Source: Rhizobium sp. NZLR1 (GTDB taxonomy: Bacteria; Pseudomonadota; Alphaproteobacteria; Rhizobiales; Rhizobiaceae). From it: a stretch of 64,000 nucleotides of DNA. Made by a program: the position numbers and the translations under genes. Positions 63,817 to 64,000 of this stretch are shown here, piece after piece (positions within the stretch are counted from its first letter, which is position 1; the number at the start of each line of letters is the position of its first letter). A model generated the notes under the pieces. It made no database searches, was not told where the DNA came from, and worked only from the letters and a program-made list of their open reading frames with translations. Location: assembly GCF_017357385.1 (NCBI RefSeq), contig NZ_CP071632.1, positions 873,501 to 937,500 of the forward strand, in the 5' to 3' direction.

Positions 63817-64000
63817 ATGATATCCGAAGCGCCGCCGTTCTGGTGGCGGAAAGCCGATTGGCGGGCCTGGCTGCTGCTGCCGCTTTCCTTTGTCTACGGC
63901 CGTATCGCCGGCCACCGCATGGCCCATGCGCGCCGCGCCTCGGTTCCTATTCCCGTCATCTGCGTCGGTAATTTCACTGTCGGCGGCGCCGGCAAGACGC
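63817..64000 (+). CDS. lpxK: Tetraacyldisaccharide 4'-kinase LpxK, N-terminal part (cut by window edge)
   Basis: Only the first 61 codons are inside the window. AGGGGAG lies about 12 nt before ATG 63817. It opens [20 protein letters not shown], a membrane-anchoring start, and reaches [14 protein letters not shown], the Walker A-like P-loop of LpxK, just before the edge. LpxK phosphorylates the 4'-position of the lipid A disaccharide on the cytoplasmic side of the inner membrane, just before Kdo addition by WaaA, encoded upstream in the same cluster. Confidence 0.9.
   Translation, partial: MISEAPPFWWRKADWRAWLLLPLSFVYGRIAGHRMAHARRASVPIPVICVGNFTVGGAGKT

Overview
The window is GC-rich alphaproteobacterial chromosome. 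Gene content and order point to Rhizobium, most likely the R. leguminosarum / R. etli group. The clues are groES-groEL with a CIRCE operator, hisS-hisZ-hisG with a short HisG, the DUF4170-waaA-HAD-lpxK lipid A/core stretch, a plant-type GshA, a probable lipid A oxidase LpxQ, and many copies of the palindromic intergenic elements typical of rhizobia (RIME-like). Species assignment is inference; no 16S rRNA is present. There is no prophage, insertion sequence, CRISPR array, plasmid replication or symbiosis gene, so this looks like core chromosome with small accessory patches.

Layout. 1-3500: accessory-looking patch with a truncated DUF1223 protein, a MarR regulator convergent with a SnoaL-like gene, a palindrome-rich intergenic region and an exported protein, ending at tRNA-Gln(CUG). 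3.7-6.6 kb: Ppx/GppA phosphatase, rlmE and a VOC protein. 6.6-9.5 kb: DHA2-type efflux pump and an exported metallo-hydrolase. 9.6-12.2 kb: guaB with two small membrane proteins. 12.4-15.6 kb: TetR, LysR, DUF1127 and DUF937 genes. 15.7-20.3 kb (minus strand): NUDIX, PiT phosphate transporter, rsmE, gshA. 20.5-25.6 kb: three LysR regulators around an S-adenosylhomocysteine-hydrolase-like gene and a quinone-oxidoreductase-like gene. 25.8-30.0 kb: glcDEF, split between glcE and glcF by a large inverted-repeat element. 30-38.5 kb: envelope genes (LpxQ-like barrel, two L,D-transpeptidases), tag, HAD phosphatase, aldo/keto reductase, a DUF305/Cys-rich exported pair and an unassigned conserved protein. 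38.5-43.3 kb: hisS-hisZ-hisG, DoxX, GST. 43.4-46.6 kb: PAS-like protein, groEL, groES. 46.8-56.8 kb: HAD-IIA, ribF, ileS, lipoprotein, tadA (minus), RluB-type pseudouridine synthase with a repetitive tail, rsmD, patatin. 56.8-64 kb: KefB/C-type antiporter (minus), pmbA, inositol-phosphatase family, DUF4170, waaA, HAD and the start of lpxK, running off the right edge.

How the genes work together. Translation and RNA modification are heavily represented (rlmE, rsmE, rsmD, RluB, tadA, ileS, hisS, tRNA-Gln). Envelope and lipid A assembly is spread over lpxQ, the L,D-transpeptidases, waaA and lpxK. glcDEF oxidises glycolate to glyoxylate. HisG and HisZ form the first enzyme of histidine synthesis, next to the HisRS from which HisZ derives.

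Most notable: (1) an AdoHcy-hydrolase paralogue with two active-site substitutions and no C-terminal tail, behind its own LysR gene; (2) a 46-bp inverted-repeat element inside glcDEF; (3) a 27-bp exact repeat of the groEL 3' end 100 bp downstream; (4) 150-bp tandem repeats in the tail of the pseudouridine synthase gene; (5) a cluster of three palindromes upstream of the SnoaL-like gene; (6) about ten RIME-like elements, one carrying the stop codon of the phosphate transporter gene. I did not find a clearly new multi-gene system.
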